Origin: JAEWSN01 sp942493335
GTDB lineage: Bacteria; Bacillota; Clostridia; DSM-8532
Length of the DNA: 64,000 bases
Reading direction: 5' to 3'
NCBI GenBank assembly: GCA_942493335.1
Contig: OW818693.1
Location: 3,472,001-3,536,000, forward strand
Shown here: positions 45,532 through 55,403 of the stretch, one piece after another
Position numbering within the stretch: the first letter of the stretch is position 1
Layout: each line of letters starts with the position of its first letter
Made by a program: the position numbers and the translations under genes
The notes under the pieces: generated by a model
Seen by the model: the letters and a program-made list of their open reading frames with translations, nothing else
What the model was told of the DNA's origin: nothing
Database searches by the model: none

Positions 45532-47462
45532 AGCGGTTGTTTCGATACGGAGAATGCGATTCGCGAAACGTACCCGCCTGTCTTCTCTTTGCCGGATCTA
45601 TCGTAAATCATGGAAGGATAAAGATTGTCGCCATTTACACACGACTACGGGATTTGAAATTCCGTACGAAGGTTGTCGTATCGTTTTTTCTGGTGATGTT
45701 CCTTCTGGCGGCCATTCTCGGAATGGTATATGCCCGCAGCGCCATCACCGCGATGGTCGGTCTGACGCGCAGCAACGTACAGGAAATCGTTCGGAAGAAC
45801 AATGCCATCGTGGACACGAAGTTGGGCCGTATCGGCGAATCCACCATGTCGATGTTGTCGGATCCGGATTTGTTCGCCATCTTCAATGGCATCCGGACAC
45901 CTGCCGATGTGAATGTGCTTGGAATGGACCGGCACATCACCCCCATTATCCGCAAGTATTTCGCCCAGTGGCCGGAGGTGTATTCCGTGCAGCTGGCGAC
46001 AAGCTATTTTACGTTCGGCAACAATACCAGTTTTATCTCAGGCGAGAACTACACAGATTCCAGCCTCTACCGGCAGGCCAGCGATGCGAAGGGCAGTCTG
46101 ATCTGGGTGCCGACATACGACTATACCGTCATGTTCGGCAACGAGGCGATGTCAATTCTTGAACTTGATGACCGGTATATCTTCTCGGCCGCTCGCCAGG
46201 TCAATAGTGTGACAGTGGATAATTTTCTGGTGGGTCTGCTCGACGACGCCGTGGAACGTCCCACCCTCATCGTCAATTTCAAGGAAGAAGTCTACTCAGA
46301 GGTTTTCCGTGACAGTTTTCCATATCACGATGCCTGGTTTGCGATCGCCTCGACCGACGGACACATTGTGTCCTCCAGCCACCGCGACCAGCTCGGGAGG
46401 CAGCCTCGCTGGGAATGGCTCCAGGCACTGCCGCGCGGAGCAAGCGGCAGCCGCATTCTAACACTCGAAGGGCAGAAGGTCATCGCCTGCTACGATACCT
46501 CGGCGGTGACCGGCTGGCTTTCCGTTGCCGTCATTCCGTACGAGGAACTGGTGCGTACTGTGCTTCCGGCCATGCGGAGTGCGACATTCCTTGTACTCGT
46601 CCTGTTCCTGCTGCTGGCGATTCCGCTTTCGATCGGCCTTTCCGGCATGTTGTCCGGACCGCTCAACCAGCTGCTCGATGCCATGCGGCGCATGGAGAAG
46701 GGGGATTTTGGCACCCCGGTTCCAGTGGAAAGCCGCGATGAAATCGGGTATCTCACCAACCGCTTCAATCATCTGAATGAGCGGGTCAAGACGCTCATTG
46801 AGGAGAACTATATAGGCAAGCTCCGGGAGAAGGAAACCGAGATCATGGCGCTGAACCTGCAGCTCAATCCGCATTTTCTGTACAACACCCTCAACATCAT
46901 CAACTGGATGGCCATCGAACAGGGGAACCGCGACATCAGTGACATGGTCATGCGCCTTTGTGACATGATGGCATACACGTTGCGCGACAAGCGTGATGTG
47001 GCACGCCTGTCGGAGGATCTGGAATGGCTTTCGAACTACTGGATCATCATGCAGGCCCGGTTTGAGGACAAGTTTACGATTGAACAGCACATCAGCCCGG
47101 CCATTCTGGACTGCGAGGTGCCCAAGCTGTTTTTGCAGCCGTTCGTTGAAAATTCCATCCTGCACGGATTCGAGCATATGGAACAGGGCGGGGTGATCCG
47201 CATCGAAGGGAAAAATGACGAGCACACCCTATGCTTCACCGTGGCGGACAATGGAGCCGGCATGACCGCCGAGGCCGTCGAACGGGTGATGACGATGGAA
47301 GCCAGCCATATCGGTGTGCGCAACGTCGACAAGCGGATCAGGCTATTGTACGGAAGCGAATTTGGTGTATCGGTCGCCTCGAAACCCGGCGAGGGCACCC
47401 TCGTCTGCATCCGCCTGCCCAAACGAGTGGCGCAAGAGCCTGCGTCCGCATCCACCCAATGA
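45528..47462 (+). CDS. Sensor histidine kinase, YesM family
   Basis: A 644-residue membrane kinase. TM1 is VVVSFFLVMFLLAAILGMVY, an extracellular sensor region of about 260 residues follows, TM2 is SATFLVLVLFLLLAIPLSIGL, then HAMP, the H-box QLNPHFLYNTLN and the ATPase domain (ENSILHGF, DNGAGMT). The ATG at 45528 overlaps the regulator stop. The first 40 residues look non-conserved, so the natural start could lie further in. Gene order here is regulator then kinase, the reverse of the pair at the left edge. Confidence 0.92.
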   Translation: MKRLFRYGECDSRNVPACLLFAGSIVNHGRIKIVAIYTRLRDLKFRTKVVVSFFLVMFLLAAILGMVYARSAITAMVGLTRSNVQEIVRKNNAIVDTKLGRIGESTMSMLSDPDLFAIFNGIRTPADVNVLGMDRHITPIIRKYFAQWPEVYSVQLATSYFTFGNNTSFISGENYTDSSLYRQASDAKGSLIWVPTYDYTVMFGNEAMSILELDDRYIFSAARQVNSVTVDNFLVGLLDDAVERPTLIVNFKEEVYSEVFRDSFPYHDAWFAIASTDGHIVSSSHRDQLGRQPRWEWLQALPRGASGSRILTLEGQKVIACYDTSAVTGWLSVAVIPYEELVRTVLPAMRSATFLVLVLFLLLAIPLSIGLSGMLSGPLNQLLDAMRRMEKGDFGTPVPVESRDEIGYLTNRFNHLNERVKTLIEENYIGKLREKETEIMALNLQLNPHFLYNTLNIINWMAIEQGNRDISDMVMRLCDMMAYTLRDKRDVARLSEDLEWLSNYWIIMQARFEDKFTIEQHISPAILDCEVPKLFLQPFVENSILHGFEHMEQGGVIRIEGKNDEHTLCFTVADNGAGMTAEAVERVMTMEASHIGVRNVDKRIRLLYGSEFGVSVASKPGEGTLVCIRLPKRVAQEPASASTQ

Positions 47463-47658
47463 TCATCCACTCGCCATGATGGGTGTGCTCCTCTCACACC
47501 TGACGGGCATCCACCTTTCCAAGAATGTTGTCGTATACGGGCGGAGGCATCCGATCATAGAATGGGCAACGTCATGATGCTGCAGCAACCGCATGGCAAA
47601 CATCCCGGGCGACCGTGATCCTGCCCAGACAAGGAACGATTTGATAGGAGGATTCATC

Positions 47659-49119
47659 ATGAGAACCACCCATAAGACGCTGTTGCGTGCCTTGAGCCTC
47701 TGTCTTGCCCTGTTGATCGCCCTTTCCGGCTGTGGCACCGCAGTACCGGGCGCCTCTGCGTCGGCCAGCGCTGATACCGCAGCCACAACGGCTTCCTCGG
47801 AAGCCGCTTCTGAAAAAAACTCCGACGCCGTGCCAGCCGTGGAGTCCGGTGAACCGGTCACGCTGAAGGTTACCTTCTGGGGAAATCCCGAGGAAGCCAA
47901 AGCATACGAGGACGCCGCCGCGAATGTCAGCAAACTCACCGGCAGCCGTGTCACCGTCAAACCCCAGCGTATCCCGACCGATTATGACGCCAAACTCACC
48001 ACGATGATCGCCGGCAATGATGCGCCGGATCTGGCGATGATGGAATCCGCAACGATCACCTTCCCGCTAGCAGAGCAGGGCAAGCTGCTCAATCTCAAGG
48101 ATTTCCTGGACAAAGATCCCACTGTCAACACCGCAACACTCGTCCCGAACATCACGTATTGGTCCGACCCCCAAACCCTGATCGGCATTGCGCCGGGGCC
48201 TGAAATGTTCCTGCTCTACTACAATGTGGACATGTTTACTGATGCCGGTATTGCTCCGCCGCCTGCGAAAGCGACCGAAGCATGGACCTGGGATCAGTTC
48301 CTGGATGCCGCCAAGAAACTCACCATCGACGTGAACGGCGTCCGTGCGGATGAGAGTGGTTTTGATCCGAAGAGCATCAAGCAGTTCGGCTTCAGCATGG
48401 GTATGTGGTGGGGTTCCTGGGGGAATTTCATCTACCAGAATGGCGGAGACTTTGTGTCCAGGGACGGGAAATTTGCCCTTTCCGCGAAGGAATCCACCGA
48501 TGCCATTCAAAAGCTCGCAGACCTCGTGAACGTGCATCATGTATCGCCCTCCCCACTGCAGTCCAAATCTCTTCCCGGCACCACGCAGGCGCTTCAGACC
48601 AAGAAGGTCGCCATGGCCGTGGATGGCCAGTGGGCCAACATGGACATCGGAAACGCGGGCTTCAAGTACGATGTGGCGGCCCTGCCCCGCATCAATCCTG
48701 ACAAGCCGTCCGTCAGCTCCGTCGTCTGCGGCATGTTCTCCATCTTCGCTTCCAGCAAGCATCCGCAAGAGGCCTGGGAAGTCCTGAAGGTCCTCATAGA
48801 CCCGAAGAGCACGATGGCCATGAACAAGGGAGGCCTTTGGATGCCTTCGCTGCAGGATTACTATACTGATCCCGCCAAGCTGGCTGAATGGGTCGAAGGC
48901 AATGCAAACCATCCATCCGGCTACAAGGATGCTGCGCTGGATGTCATGCTGAACCATAGTGTGACCGGTCCGACGTTCTACGTGAAGAACTTCAACAAGA
49001 TCATGGACATCGTAAATCCGGCACTGGACAAGGTCTGGCTCGGCACGCAGTCAGCTGCGGAAGCGATGGCCGGCATCGAAACACAGGCTCAAGCGCAGGT
49101 GCAGGGACGTCGCGACTGA
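47659..49119 (+). CDS. Extracellular solute-binding lipoprotein (sugar ABC importer)
   Basis: A 486-residue lipoprotein with signal peptide MRTTHKTLLRALSLCLALLI, lipobox ALSGC, a Ser/Ala linker, and a family-1 sugar-binding domain (VTLKVTFWGNPEEAKAYEDAA; APDLAMMES; KKVAMAVDGQWANMD). ATAGGAGG precedes the ATG. It follows the YesN/YesM pair and precedes its two permeases. The GH127 enzyme at the end of the cluster suggests arabinofuranosyl-containing oligosaccharides as ligand. Confidence 0.94.
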   Translation: MRTTHKTLLRALSLCLALLIALSGCGTAVPGASASASADTAATTASSEAASEKNSDAVPAVESGEPVTLKVTFWGNPEEAKAYEDAAANVSKLTGSRVTVKPQRIPTDYDAKLTTMIAGNDAPDLAMMESATITFPLAEQGKLLNLKDFLDKDPTVNTATLVPNITYWSDPQTLIGIAPGPEMFLLYYNVDMFTDAGIAPPPAKATEAWTWDQFLDAAKKLTIDVNGVRADESGFDPKSIKQFGFSMGMWWGSWGNFIYQNGGDFVSRDGKFALSAKESTDAIQKLADLVNVHHVSPSPLQSKSLPGTTQALQTKKVAMAVDGQWANMDIGNAGFKYDVAALPRINPDKPSVSSVVCGMFSIFASSKHPQEAWEVLKVLIDPKSTMAMNKGGLWMPSLQDYYTDPAKLAEWVEGNANHPSGYKDAALDVMLNHSVTGPTFYVKNFNKIMDIVNPALDKVWLGTQSAAEAMAGIETQAQAQVQGRRD

Positions 49120-49244
49120 TTCAGTCGAAATGGATAAAGACACACCGGGTTAATTCCGCTGCAGTCAATCCTGGCAAGCCTGTACCTTTTCCGATTTACC
49201 AGTGTCGTGTTTCCAACACCCGATGACATCCATGCGGGTATGCG

Positions 49245-49270
49245 CCGGGGCGGGTTGAAACCCGTCCCGG
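49245..49270 (+). terminator. GC-rich hairpin between binding-protein and permease genes
   Basis: Arms ccggggcggg (49245-49254) and cccgtcccgg (49261-49270) pair with one wobble around the loop ttgaaa. There is no T-run, so it is better seen as an expression-tuning or 3'-end stabilising element. It lies 28 nt before the permease ATG. Confidence 0.6.
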
Positions 49271-49297
49271 TCATGACCCGGTCAGGAAGGACACAGC

Positions 49298-50251
49298 ATG
49301 CAGATCCAACGCCAACGGCGACTGCCCGCCCCAAAGGGGAATCGGGGCAATCTGGCCACCTTGCGGGCCAAGGAACAGTTCTTCGGGATGCTTTTCGCCG
49401 GGCCGGCCATCCTCGGATTTCTCATTTTTGTCCTGGGGCCGATGATTGCCAGCCTCGGATTCAGTCTCACCGACTATACCGTGTTCAACACGCCGTCCTT
49501 TGTGGGACTGACGAATTACGCCGATCTTTTCAGCGGCACAGACACGTTTTTCTATCCCGCGCTGCGGGTGACCTTTCTGTTTGTCCTGATGAATGTGCCA
49601 GCCTCGATTCTCTTCGCTTTCCTGATGTCCCTGATTCTGAATGCAGACATCAAGGGCCGTGCCGTCTTCCGGGCCATCCTGTATCTGCCGTCCATTGTGC
49701 CGGCTGTTGCGACAGCCATGATCTGGATGTGGCTGTTCAACCCGGACCTCGGGCTCATCAACATGGCGCTATCCGCTGTTGGCTTGCCGACAAGTCTATG
49801 GATCTACGGCGAATCCTCCGTGCTTCCTTCCATCGTGCTGATGGGACTGTGGGGTTCTGGAGGGACCATCGTTATTTTCCTGGCGGGACTCAGCGGGATT
49901 CCTGTTCAGTATTATGAGGCGATCGAGGTGGATGGCGGCAACGCGCTTCACCAGTTCCGACACATCACGTTTCCCATGATGACCCCGACGATTTTTTTCA
50001 ACGCTGTCATGGGCATTATTGGCTCGTTCCAGGTTTTCGGGCAGGCTTACATCCTGACGCAGGGCGGCCCGAACAACGCCAGCCTTTTCTATGTGTTCTA
50101 CCTGTGGCGCGAAGCCTTCCGGAACGCCCGCATGGGGTATGCTTCCGCGATTGCCTGGGTGCTGTTCGTCATCATCCTGTTCTTCACCATGCTTGTTTTC
50201 AAGTCATCCAACACCTGGGTTTACTACGAAGGGGAAAGGAAGAACGGATGA
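49298..50251 (+). CDS. Carbohydrate ABC importer permease, MalF class
   Basis: A 317-residue permease with six predicted helices (FFGMLFAGPAILGFLIFVLGP first) and the EAA loop YEAIEVDGGNALHQFRHITFP near residue 208. AGGAAGGA precedes the ATG. Its end overlaps the second permease by ATGA, so both are made together. Confidence 0.95.
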   Translation: MQIQRQRRLPAPKGNRGNLATLRAKEQFFGMLFAGPAILGFLIFVLGPMIASLGFSLTDYTVFNTPSFVGLTNYADLFSGTDTFFYPALRVTFLFVLMNVPASILFAFLMSLILNADIKGRAVFRAILYLPSIVPAVATAMIWMWLFNPDLGLINMALSAVGLPTSLWIYGESSVLPSIVLMGLWGSGGTIVIFLAGLSGIPVQYYEAIEVDGGNALHQFRHITFPMMTPTIFFNAVMGIIGSFQVFGQAYILTQGGPNNASLFYVFYLWREAFRNARMGYASAIAWVLFVIILFFTMLVFKSSNTWVYYEGERKNG

Positions 50252-51081
50252 AAAAGGCGAAACGAATCCGCAAGACCATTGTCTATCTCATCCTGGCGGG
50301 CTTTTCGTGCGCATTCATTCTCCCGCTGCTCTGGATGATCCGCAGTTCGCTGATGGATCTAAGCGAGATCTTTCAGGTCCCGCCACTTCTCCTGCCGGAG
50401 AATGCGAGGTTTGACAACTACATAAAAGCTATGACCGTTGTGCCCTTCGGGCTTTATTTCCTGAACACGATCGTCCTGGTCGTCCTGACGCTGGTGGGAA
50501 CCGTCTTCACAAGCACTCTTACGGCTTACAGCTTCGCACGGCTGCGCTGGAAGGGCCGAGAATTCTGGTTCCGGTTGATCCTCACAAGCATGATGCTGCC
50601 GGGAGCCGTCACCTTGATTCCAACCTTTATTGGCTGGAAAACCATCGGATTTTACAACACCATCATTCCGCTGGTTGCGCCAGCCTTCTTCGGCGGCGGC
50701 GCCTTCAACATTTTTCTGCTGCGGCAGTTTTACAACTCCATCCCCCTTGAATTTGATGAAGCCGCCTTCATGGATGGCGCAAGCTTCTTCCGGATCTATG
50801 CGAGCATCATCCTGCCCCTGAGCCGTTCCGCCGTCATCGTTGTGGCCATTTTCGCCTTTCTCGGAACCTGGAACGATTTCTTCGGCCCCCTGATTTACCT
50901 CAACGATTCCGACAAGTTTACCGTTGCGCTCGGACTCCAGATGTTCCAGGGTTCTTACAATGCGGAATGGGGGCTTCTGATGGCTGCTTCGACCGTTGTC
51001 GTCGCACCAGCGATTGCCGTGTTCCTTTTTGGGCAAAAGTATTTCATTGAGGGTATCACGATGACCGGTCTGAAAGGATGA
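50248..51081 (+). CDS. Carbohydrate ABC importer permease, MalG class
   Basis: A 277-residue permease with six predicted helices. The EAA loop DEAAFMDGASFFRIYASIILP lies near residue 170 and the C-terminus IEGITMTGLKG is canonical. The start is the ATG overlapping the MalF-class stop, with GAAAGGAAG upstream. No ATPase gene is in the cluster, as is usual when a shared MsmX-type ATPase serves several importers. Confidence 0.95.
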   Translation: MKKAKRIRKTIVYLILAGFSCAFILPLLWMIRSSLMDLSEIFQVPPLLLPENARFDNYIKAMTVVPFGLYFLNTIVLVVLTLVGTVFTSTLTAYSFARLRWKGREFWFRLILTSMMLPGAVTLIPTFIGWKTIGFYNTIIPLVAPAFFGGGAFNIFLLRQFYNSIPLEFDEAAFMDGASFFRIYASIILPLSRSAVIVVAIFAFLGTWNDFFGPLIYLNDSDKFTVALGLQMFQGSYNAEWGLLMAASTVVVAPAIAVFLFGQKYFIEGITMTGLKG

Positions 51082-51151
51082 CCTGTTTGAAAGATGACTG
51101 GCATATTCCATTGAATCGGCTGTATCATGTAATGGATACATGGAGGCAAAT

Positions 51152-53047
51152 ATGAATGCAGAGCACAATCCGACACAGAATTCCACCATCCGCCCTGTTC
51201 TTGCGGCGGTGCCCTTTCCCGATGTGTCGCTGGATGATGCCTTCTTCAGCCCCCGTCTGAAAACCCTGGCCGATGTGACACTCCCGGTCGCCATCCGGCA
51301 CTGCGAGGAGACCCCGCGCCTGTCGAACTTCCGCAACGCTGCGGCAAAGCTTCGCGGCGCATCCTTCGAACCGCATCAGGGGATTTATTTCGATGATTCG
51401 GATGTCTACAAGGTGCTCGAAGGGATGGCCTACGTGCTCTCGGTCCATCCGGATCCGACGCTCGAGGCGAAAGCCGACGAATGGATCGACACCATCTGTG
51501 CCGCCCAGGAGCCCGACGGGTATCTCGACACCTACTTTACACTCGGGCACCCGGACGACAAGTGGACCGATATGGAAAAGCACGAGGATTATTGCGCAGG
51601 TCATTTCTTCGAAGCGGCTGTCGCCTACTGGCGGGCCACCGGCAAACGAAAGGTTCTTGATACGGCCATCCGGTTGGCGGACCACATGCGCATCACACTC
51701 ATGGAGGCCGGACATCATTGGGTCGTCGGGCACGAGGAACCGGAAATCGGCCTCGTAAAGCTGTTTCACGCTACGGGTGACCGGAAGCATCTTGATCTCG
51801 CGAGCTGGCTGATCGAAGAACGCGGACATGGACATGGACGAGGGGACATCTGGAACAAACCCGAATGGGGGCCGGCCTACTGTCAGGATGATCGGCCTGT
51901 GCGCGAGCTGGAACAGGTAACCGGACACGCAGTCCGTGCCATGTACTATTACGCGGGCATTGCGGATGTCGCCGCCGAAACCGGGGACACCACCCTGCAG
52001 GCACCGCTCCACCGCCTATGGGCGCACACTGTGGAACGCAACCTGTATGTGACCGGCGGCATCGGACCCAGCAGGCATAACGAGGGTTTTACGGAAGATT
52101 ATGATCTGCCGAACGCGGAGGCGTATTGTGAAACCTGCGCGGCGATCGGACTACTGTTCTGGGCGCACAGGATGCATCGCATGACGGGCAAAGCCGCTTA
52201 TGCGGACATCATGGAACGGGCGCTCTACAATAACATCCTGGCAGGCATTTCCCTTTCGGGCGATCGCTTTTTCTACGTGAACCCGCTGGCATCCGATGGA
52301 TCGCATCACCGTCAAGCCTGGTACGGATGCGCCTGCTGTCCCTCGAACCTCGCCCGATTTCTTCCATCCCTGCCCGGATACCTGTATACGACCGAGGGGG
52401 ATTTCGTGAACGTGAATTTGTTCATGGGCGGGAAAGCTGCCATGCGCCTTTCGAACCTCGCACTGGAGCTGGATGTCCGCACCGGATATCCCTGGAATGG
52501 AGACGTTTCCATCACGGTCAACCCGGAGCATGCGGCTGAATTTGCCCTGCGCGTGCGCATTCCATCCTGGTGCCGCAGCTGGAGCCTGAAGGTGAACGGA
52601 GAATCCGGAGCACCGGTCTGTCGTGACGGCTATGCGGTTCTGTCCCGTTTCTGGACGTCCGGAGATATCGTCTTATTATCCATGGATATGCCTGTCGAGC
52701 AGGTCACCGCCCACCCTGCAGTTGTGGCGGATCATGGATTGGCCTGCGTTTGCCGGGGGCCGGTCGTCTACTGTGCGGAAGCGGCGGATCATCCGGATGG
52801 ACTCTGGCATATTTCGTTGAAAAAGGGGCAGACTTTTAAAACCACATGGAACAAGGACCTTATGGGCGGAGTCGTTGAAATTGGCGTTCCGCGTGGTGAT
52901 GGGCACCCGGATGCAAGGCTTGTTCCGTATTATGCATGGGACAACCGGGAGGCCGGCGAGATGCGGGTCTGGCTGCCGAACAGCGACGCAGCCTATTCAA
53001 CTGTTGTTGGTTCACCAGCTGATGGAGGCTTGTACAGGCTGCTGTGA
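51152..53047 (+). CDS. GH127 beta-L-arabinofuranosidase
   Basis: A 631-residue enzyme without a signal peptide. It matches the HypBA1 family, which releases beta-L-arabinofuranose using a zinc-bound cysteine nucleophile. The key residues are visible: Glu311 (NEGF), Glu327 and Cys329 (ETC), and Cys395-Cys396 in CACCP; their spacing fits the known Glu, Glu-x-Cys and Cys-Cys set of HypBA1. GGAGG lies 5 nt before the ATG at 51152; an ATG at 51140 contains that ribosome site and is not the start. It is the last gene of the YesNM-controlled importer cluster. Confidence 0.94.
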   Translation: MNAEHNPTQNSTIRPVLAAVPFPDVSLDDAFFSPRLKTLADVTLPVAIRHCEETPRLSNFRNAAAKLRGASFEPHQGIYFDDSDVYKVLEGMAYVLSVHPDPTLEAKADEWIDTICAAQEPDGYLDTYFTLGHPDDKWTDMEKHEDYCAGHFFEAAVAYWRATGKRKVLDTAIRLADHMRITLMEAGHHWVVGHEEPEIGLVKLFHATGDRKHLDLASWLIEERGHGHGRGDIWNKPEWGPAYCQDDRPVRELEQVTGHAVRAMYYYAGIADVAAETGDTTLQAPLHRLWAHTVERNLYVTGGIGPSRHNEGFTEDYDLPNAEAYCETCAAIGLLFWAHRMHRMTGKAAYADIMERALYNNILAGISLSGDRFFYVNPLASDGSHHRQAWYGCACCPSNLARFLPSLPGYLYTTEGDFVNVNLFMGGKAAMRLSNLALELDVRTGYPWNGDVSITVNPEHAAEFALRVRIPSWCRSWSLKVNGESGAPVCRDGYAVLSRFWTSGDIVLLSMDMPVEQVTAHPAVVADHGLACVCRGPVVYCAEAADHPDGLWHISLKKGQTFKTTWNKDLMGGVVEIGVPRGDGHPDARLVPYYAWDNREAGEMRVWLPNSDAAYSTVVGSPADGGLYRLL

Positions 53048-53129
53048 CGGAGCTAGCCGAACGATTCGCCTGAACACTTTCATTTTAGGATATCCCTGAC
53101 GTACTGCGAAGACGGAAGGAATAGCCTGG

Positions 53130-53798
53130 CTAGGCTTCAAACCCGAAATGCCTGGCCAGACGATCCAGTGTTTCCGCGCGCGTGTCCGCCTCTGTATCTT
53201 CCCGCACGATTGTGAAGAACCCGCTGTTGGCGAGCTCATCGTAATGCGCCTGACTATGGATGCGTGCCAGACCTTCGCGATAGTTCCGCAGGGTCTTTTC
53301 AGGATCTTCGGATTGCTGGATTTGTGCCAGGATGAATTGCTTGTCGGCATCAGTCCTGTCAAAAAAGCGCTCAATCGACATGGATTGCGGCGAAAGCATG
53401 ATCGCCACCTGGTTATAGCCGGCAATCCGCTTGAGGACATCCACAGGTATATTAGTGTCGACAATGACCTTCTGATTTCCGGACACATGGATCAGTTCGG
53501 TAACCTCAAATTCAACAATTTCCCGCGCAGTCGCGAAAATCCAGCGTTCATATTCTTCCGGGGAGCGGTTCACAAACTCCTGCCAATCCTTCATGGTCTG
53601 AAAGTAGCATAGATTCGGGTATTGATCCGGCGTGACAAGCTTGCTGGCCGTTTCGTGGTGATAGTTTTCTCCGCAATGCACAAGCCCGTATTTTTCGGCG
53701 AGCATCGCCGCCATCGTGGATTTGCCGGCATACGACGTTCCGTTGATGAAGTATACGTTCTGCAAATAATGCTTGATGATGATGTCGTTAATGACCAT
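53130..53798 (-). CDS. P-loop NTPase/kinase-like protein
   Basis: A 222-residue protein with Walker A NGTSYAGKST near residue 19 and nucleoside/shikimate-kinase-like structure (AMLAEKYGLVHCGENY; VIVDTNIPVDVL as a possible Walker B strand; a lid region FFDRTDADKQF). It probably phosphorylates a small molecule; no substrate is evident. The ATG at 53798 is 8 nt from AAGGAG; the ATG at 53804 is only 2 nt from it. It is single and convergent with the GH127 gene. Confidence 0.75.
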   Translation of the reverse strand: MVINDIIIKHYLQNVYFINGTSYAGKSTMAAMLAEKYGLVHCGENYHHETASKLVTPDQYPNLCYFQTMKDWQEFVNRSPEEYERWIFATAREIVEFEVTELIHVSGNQKVIVDTNIPVDVLKRIAGYNQVAIMLSPQSMSIERFFDRTDADKQFILAQIQQSEDPEKTLRNYREGLARIHSQAHYDELANSGFFTIVREDTEADTRAETLDRLARHFGFEA

Positions 53799-53890
53799 TT
53801 CCATGTCTCCTTCTTTGCGCACTCACTGCTTTCGCGCAACACCTTCGTATACTGCCCACGCGTATTCCCAGCACTCAGCGCCTGGCGGAT

Positions 53891-54478
53891 TCATTTCATG
53901 CCAAAAGTCCCGCGCAATTCTCCATATTCAAGAATATGTCCCGTCATTGCGTTCATCAAGTCGGCTTTGTTCGCATTCTCGCTCAGATCGAGCATCGTGT
54001 CCAGATAGAAGACGCGGAATGCATATGCGTGCGTGCCGTACGGGGGGTTGGGGCCGCGATAGTAATGTTTTCCTCCATACGCACTCTTCCCCTGCACCGC
54101 ATCCGTGAACCCGGTAGCGCGTGCGCCATGCGGGATTCCTTCCGGCAAGCCTGTCAGGTCTCCGGGCAGGTTCCACATCACCCAATGGTTGAAGGTGCCG
54201 ATCGGATGATCAAGATCATCCATCATGACTGCCAGCGAACGAACACCGGACTTTTCGCCGCCGAAGACCAGCGCCGGGGACAAATCCTCTCCGCGCCCGG
54301 TATATCGGACCGGGATGTTTCCGCCGTTATCGAAAGAGGGACTTGAAAGCGTTACAGAGCATGGGGGATATATCACCGCCTGAGAATGCTGACGTACGCG
54401 CGATGCCAGGAAGATCATGCTGACGACAAGAATCAGGACGAAGAGAATGACACCCGGAACAACAAACTGCTTCTGCAT
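53891..54478 (-). CDS. YbhB/YbcL-type (PEBP family) protein, membrane anchored
   Basis: A 195-residue protein with one N-terminal membrane segment (VVPGVILFVLILVVSMIFLAS) and an extracytoplasmic phosphatidylethanolamine-binding-protein fold: LSPALVFGG, MMDDLDHPIGTFNHWVMWNLP, YRGPNPPYGTHAYAFRVFYLD. These blocks form the ligand pocket of the family. AGAGGTG precedes the ATG. Most YbhB proteins are cytosolic, so the membrane anchor is a variation. Function is unknown. Confidence 0.92.
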   Translation of the reverse strand: MQKQFVVPGVILFVLILVVSMIFLASRVRQHSQAVIYPPCSVTLSSPSFDNGGNIPVRYTGRGEDLSPALVFGGEKSGVRSLAVMMDDLDHPIGTFNHWVMWNLPGDLTGLPEGIPHGARATGFTDAVQGKSAYGGKHYYRGPNPPYGTHAYAFRVFYLDTMLDLSENANKADLMNAMTGHILEYGELRGTFGMK

Positions 54479-54622
54479 GACGCACCTCTCTCTGCTGTGG
54501 AATTTCGTGCGTTCTGTTTACGGTTTCCGACTGCGGATTGTTTTTCACGGGGCCTGACCGTATCATGATACACTGACTGCAGATGGGTTTCCAGACGCAA
54601 ACACGGGAATGGAGAAGATCGG

Positions 54623-55369
54623 ATGAAGAAGGGAAACCGGTTTGTACTGCTATGGCTGGTGATGTTCTTGTTGGCGGGCACTCTTTCGGCTTGTGGCGCA
54701 AAAGATGCCGTGCCGCGCATTCTTCTTGTAAACACCAACCTCACGGCTTCCGAAACACGCGGTTACGATCTTATGGAAAGTGCCATCAAAAACGTGCTTC
54801 CGGATGCCGACATCCAGATGATCCATTATGAAGCCGTGACGGAAAAGGACATCGAAGAGATGGATCCATCTGCCATCATTCTTGGAGGGCAGTTGTCTCC
54901 ATGGACAGAATATGATCCGGATAAACTTGCGGCCTTTAAACAGTTGATCCACAATACGGACAGGCCGCTGCTCGGCATATGCGGCGGGCATCAACTGCTC
55001 GCGTTGGCGTATGGTGCAGAGGTCGCACCAATTCGTGTGCTGGATCCGTCCAAACCCGGATACGAAGGCTGCTTCCGGGAGGAAGGTTTCCTGCCCGTTA
55101 TGAACGTCCAGAACACGGATGAACTTCTGTCGGGGTTGCCGGATTCGCCCATCGTCTATGAAAACCATTGTGATGAAGTCAAAGAACTTCCTGATGGATT
55201 TCTGCTGCTTGCGACAGGCGCCGATGCTTCCATCCAGGCCATGCGGCATAAGGGAAAGCCGATCTTCGGCGTTCAATTTCATCCTGAGGCGGCTGATGCG
55301 GATCACGCGGATGGCGCAACGATGATGAAGAATTTTCTGGAGCTCGCGATTGCTGCCAAAGCAGGATAA
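54623..55369 (+). CDS. Class I glutamine amidotransferase-like protein with lipoprotein signal
   Basis: A 248-residue protein. The N-terminus is a lipoprotein signal peptide (NRFVLLWLVMFLLAGT) with lipobox LSAC, acylated Cys24. The rest is a class I GATase fold close to GMP-synthase-type domains: nucleophile Cys120 in GICGGHQ, then His220 and Glu222 in VQFHPE. The triad is complete. Such domains are normally cytosolic and feed ammonia to a partner, so a surface-anchored form is unusual; it may hydrolyse gamma-glutamyl compounds. AGAAGATCGG lies upstream of the ATG. It appears co-transcribed with the PLP lyase gene. Confidence 0.85.
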   Translation: MKKGNRFVLLWLVMFLLAGTLSACGAKDAVPRILLVNTNLTASETRGYDLMESAIKNVLPDADIQMIHYEAVTEKDIEEMDPSAIILGGQLSPWTEYDPDKLAAFKQLIHNTDRPLLGICGGHQLLALAYGAEVAPIRVLDPSKPGYEGCFREEGFLPVMNVQNTDELLSGLPDSPIVYENHCDEVKELPDGFLLLATGADASIQAMRHKGKPIFGVQFHPEAADADHADGATMMKNFLELAIAAKAG

Positions 55370-55403
55370 AATGGTTGTGTCTTGCAAGAAAGGGGGATTC
55401 AGC

